Assembly: GCA_002498385.1 (NCBI GenBank)
Contig: DAHH01000021.1
Span: forward strand, 31,065 to 95,064
DNA length: 64,000 bases
Reading direction: 5' to 3'
Origin: Methanobacterium sp. UBA410
Lineage (GTDB): Archaea > Methanobacteriota > Methanobacteria > Methanobacteriales > Methanobacteriaceae
Made by a program: the position numbers and the translations under genes. This document shows, one piece after another, positions 63,822 through 64,000 of this stretch. The notes beneath the pieces were generated by a model, which saw only the letters and a list, made by a program, of their open reading frames with translations, searched no databases and was not told where the DNA came from. Positions within the stretch are counted from its first letter, which is position 1, and each line of letters opens with the position of its first letter.

Positions 63822-64000
63822 ATGCAAAAGAAAATGCAGAAGCGAGCTGCTACCTTCATGTTAGCATTCGCTTTAGCATTGGTAATCTGTGGAGCAGCAG
63901 CGGCAGAAGATCCTTTAAGCACACCAACAACAAGTGCATCGCTATCAAGTTCTAGCGGCAACACAATTTTAAACAACGTAGTAGCTAAAAATGGTGGTGA
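63822..64000 (+). CDS. Secreted protein, N-terminal part (runs off the window)
   Basis: 59 residues seen. Signal peptide (RAATFMLAFALALVICGAAAA) with a likely cleavage before EDPLSTPTT, then a Ser/Thr-rich stretch and NTILNNVVAKNGG, the sort of start seen in surface adhesin-like repeat proteins of methanogens. GAGGTGA site, ATG 63822. Shares its leader type with the His-rich gene. Confidence 0.6.
   Translation, partial: MQKKMQKRAATFMLAFALALVICGAAAAEDPLSTPTTSASLSSSSGNTILNNVVAKNGG

Overview
The window looks like the chromosome of a hydrogenotrophic methanogen of the order Methanobacteriales, most likely a Methanobacterium. The evidence is an archaeal-type PheT, methanogenesis marker 8, a soluble MtrA homologue, an F420-dependent sulfite reductase-like protein, ThiI, PdxS, and a full methanol-methyltransferase set (mtaA, mtaB, mtaC and a ramA-type activator). 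Intergenic DNA is very AT-rich, starts usually have GGAGGT-type ribosome sites, and I found no rRNA or tRNA gene.

Positions 1 to about 20,970 are the right part of an integrated provirus or integrative element. A tyrosine recombinase (19,732-20,928) sits at its right edge, directly against the 3' part of a yjbQ-family host gene, so the element appears to have inserted inside yjbQ. The left end lies outside the window. The core is a compressed minus-strand operon of 21 genes (15,311 down to 8,491), many overlapping by ATGA. It encodes a BRO-N protein, a PCNA-like sliding clamp, an SSB-like OB-fold protein, a SWIM-like finger, two YopX-like proteins, a SANT-like protein and many zinc-ribbon miniproteins. 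No capsid, portal or terminase gene is visible. AT-rich cargo flanks the operon. On the left are a pentapeptide-repeat membrane protein, a lipoprotein, a HEPN-like zinc-ribbon protein and a Hanks-type Ser/Thr kinase. On the right is an unknown three-gene operon (16,415-18,743) with an HEILH motif, then a NikR-like regulator. The left cargo is arranged as two parallel units. Each starts with the same ~80-bp block (4,517 and 6,856) and ends with the same palindrome/iteron block (5,918 and 8,270).

From 21.3 to 29.7 kb are housekeeping genes: pheT, a small membrane protein, valS, aroA, a small GTPase and nth. A decayed sensor histidine kinase follows (29.9-31.3 kb). From 31.6 to 37.7 kb is the methanol module: MtaB moves the methyl group from methanol to the corrinoid of MtaC, MtaA moves it on to coenzyme M, and the RamA-like iron-sulfur protein reactivates oxidised corrinoid.

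From 38 to 57.4 kb are membrane and redox genes. They include a deletion junction between a DUF308 gene and a broken FAD oxidoreductase (42.4 kb), TrmB and TetR regulators, a NapH-like ferredoxin, a soluble MtrA homologue behind three palindromic repeats, a cupin, a tautomerase, a PadR regulator translationally linked to a HAAS/F420-dehydrogenase/sulfite-reductase fusion, and a YhgE/Pip protein. The interval 53.4-54.6 kb has no gene but holds several strong stem-loops that may be small RNAs. Mmp8 closes this section.

From 57.8 to 60.7 kb genes are decaying (transposase, MOSC and Thi4 remnants) around an intact pdxS; thiI follows. The window ends with two short secreted-protein genes behind paralogous leaders whose predicted helices covary, a candidate cis-regulatory RNA.
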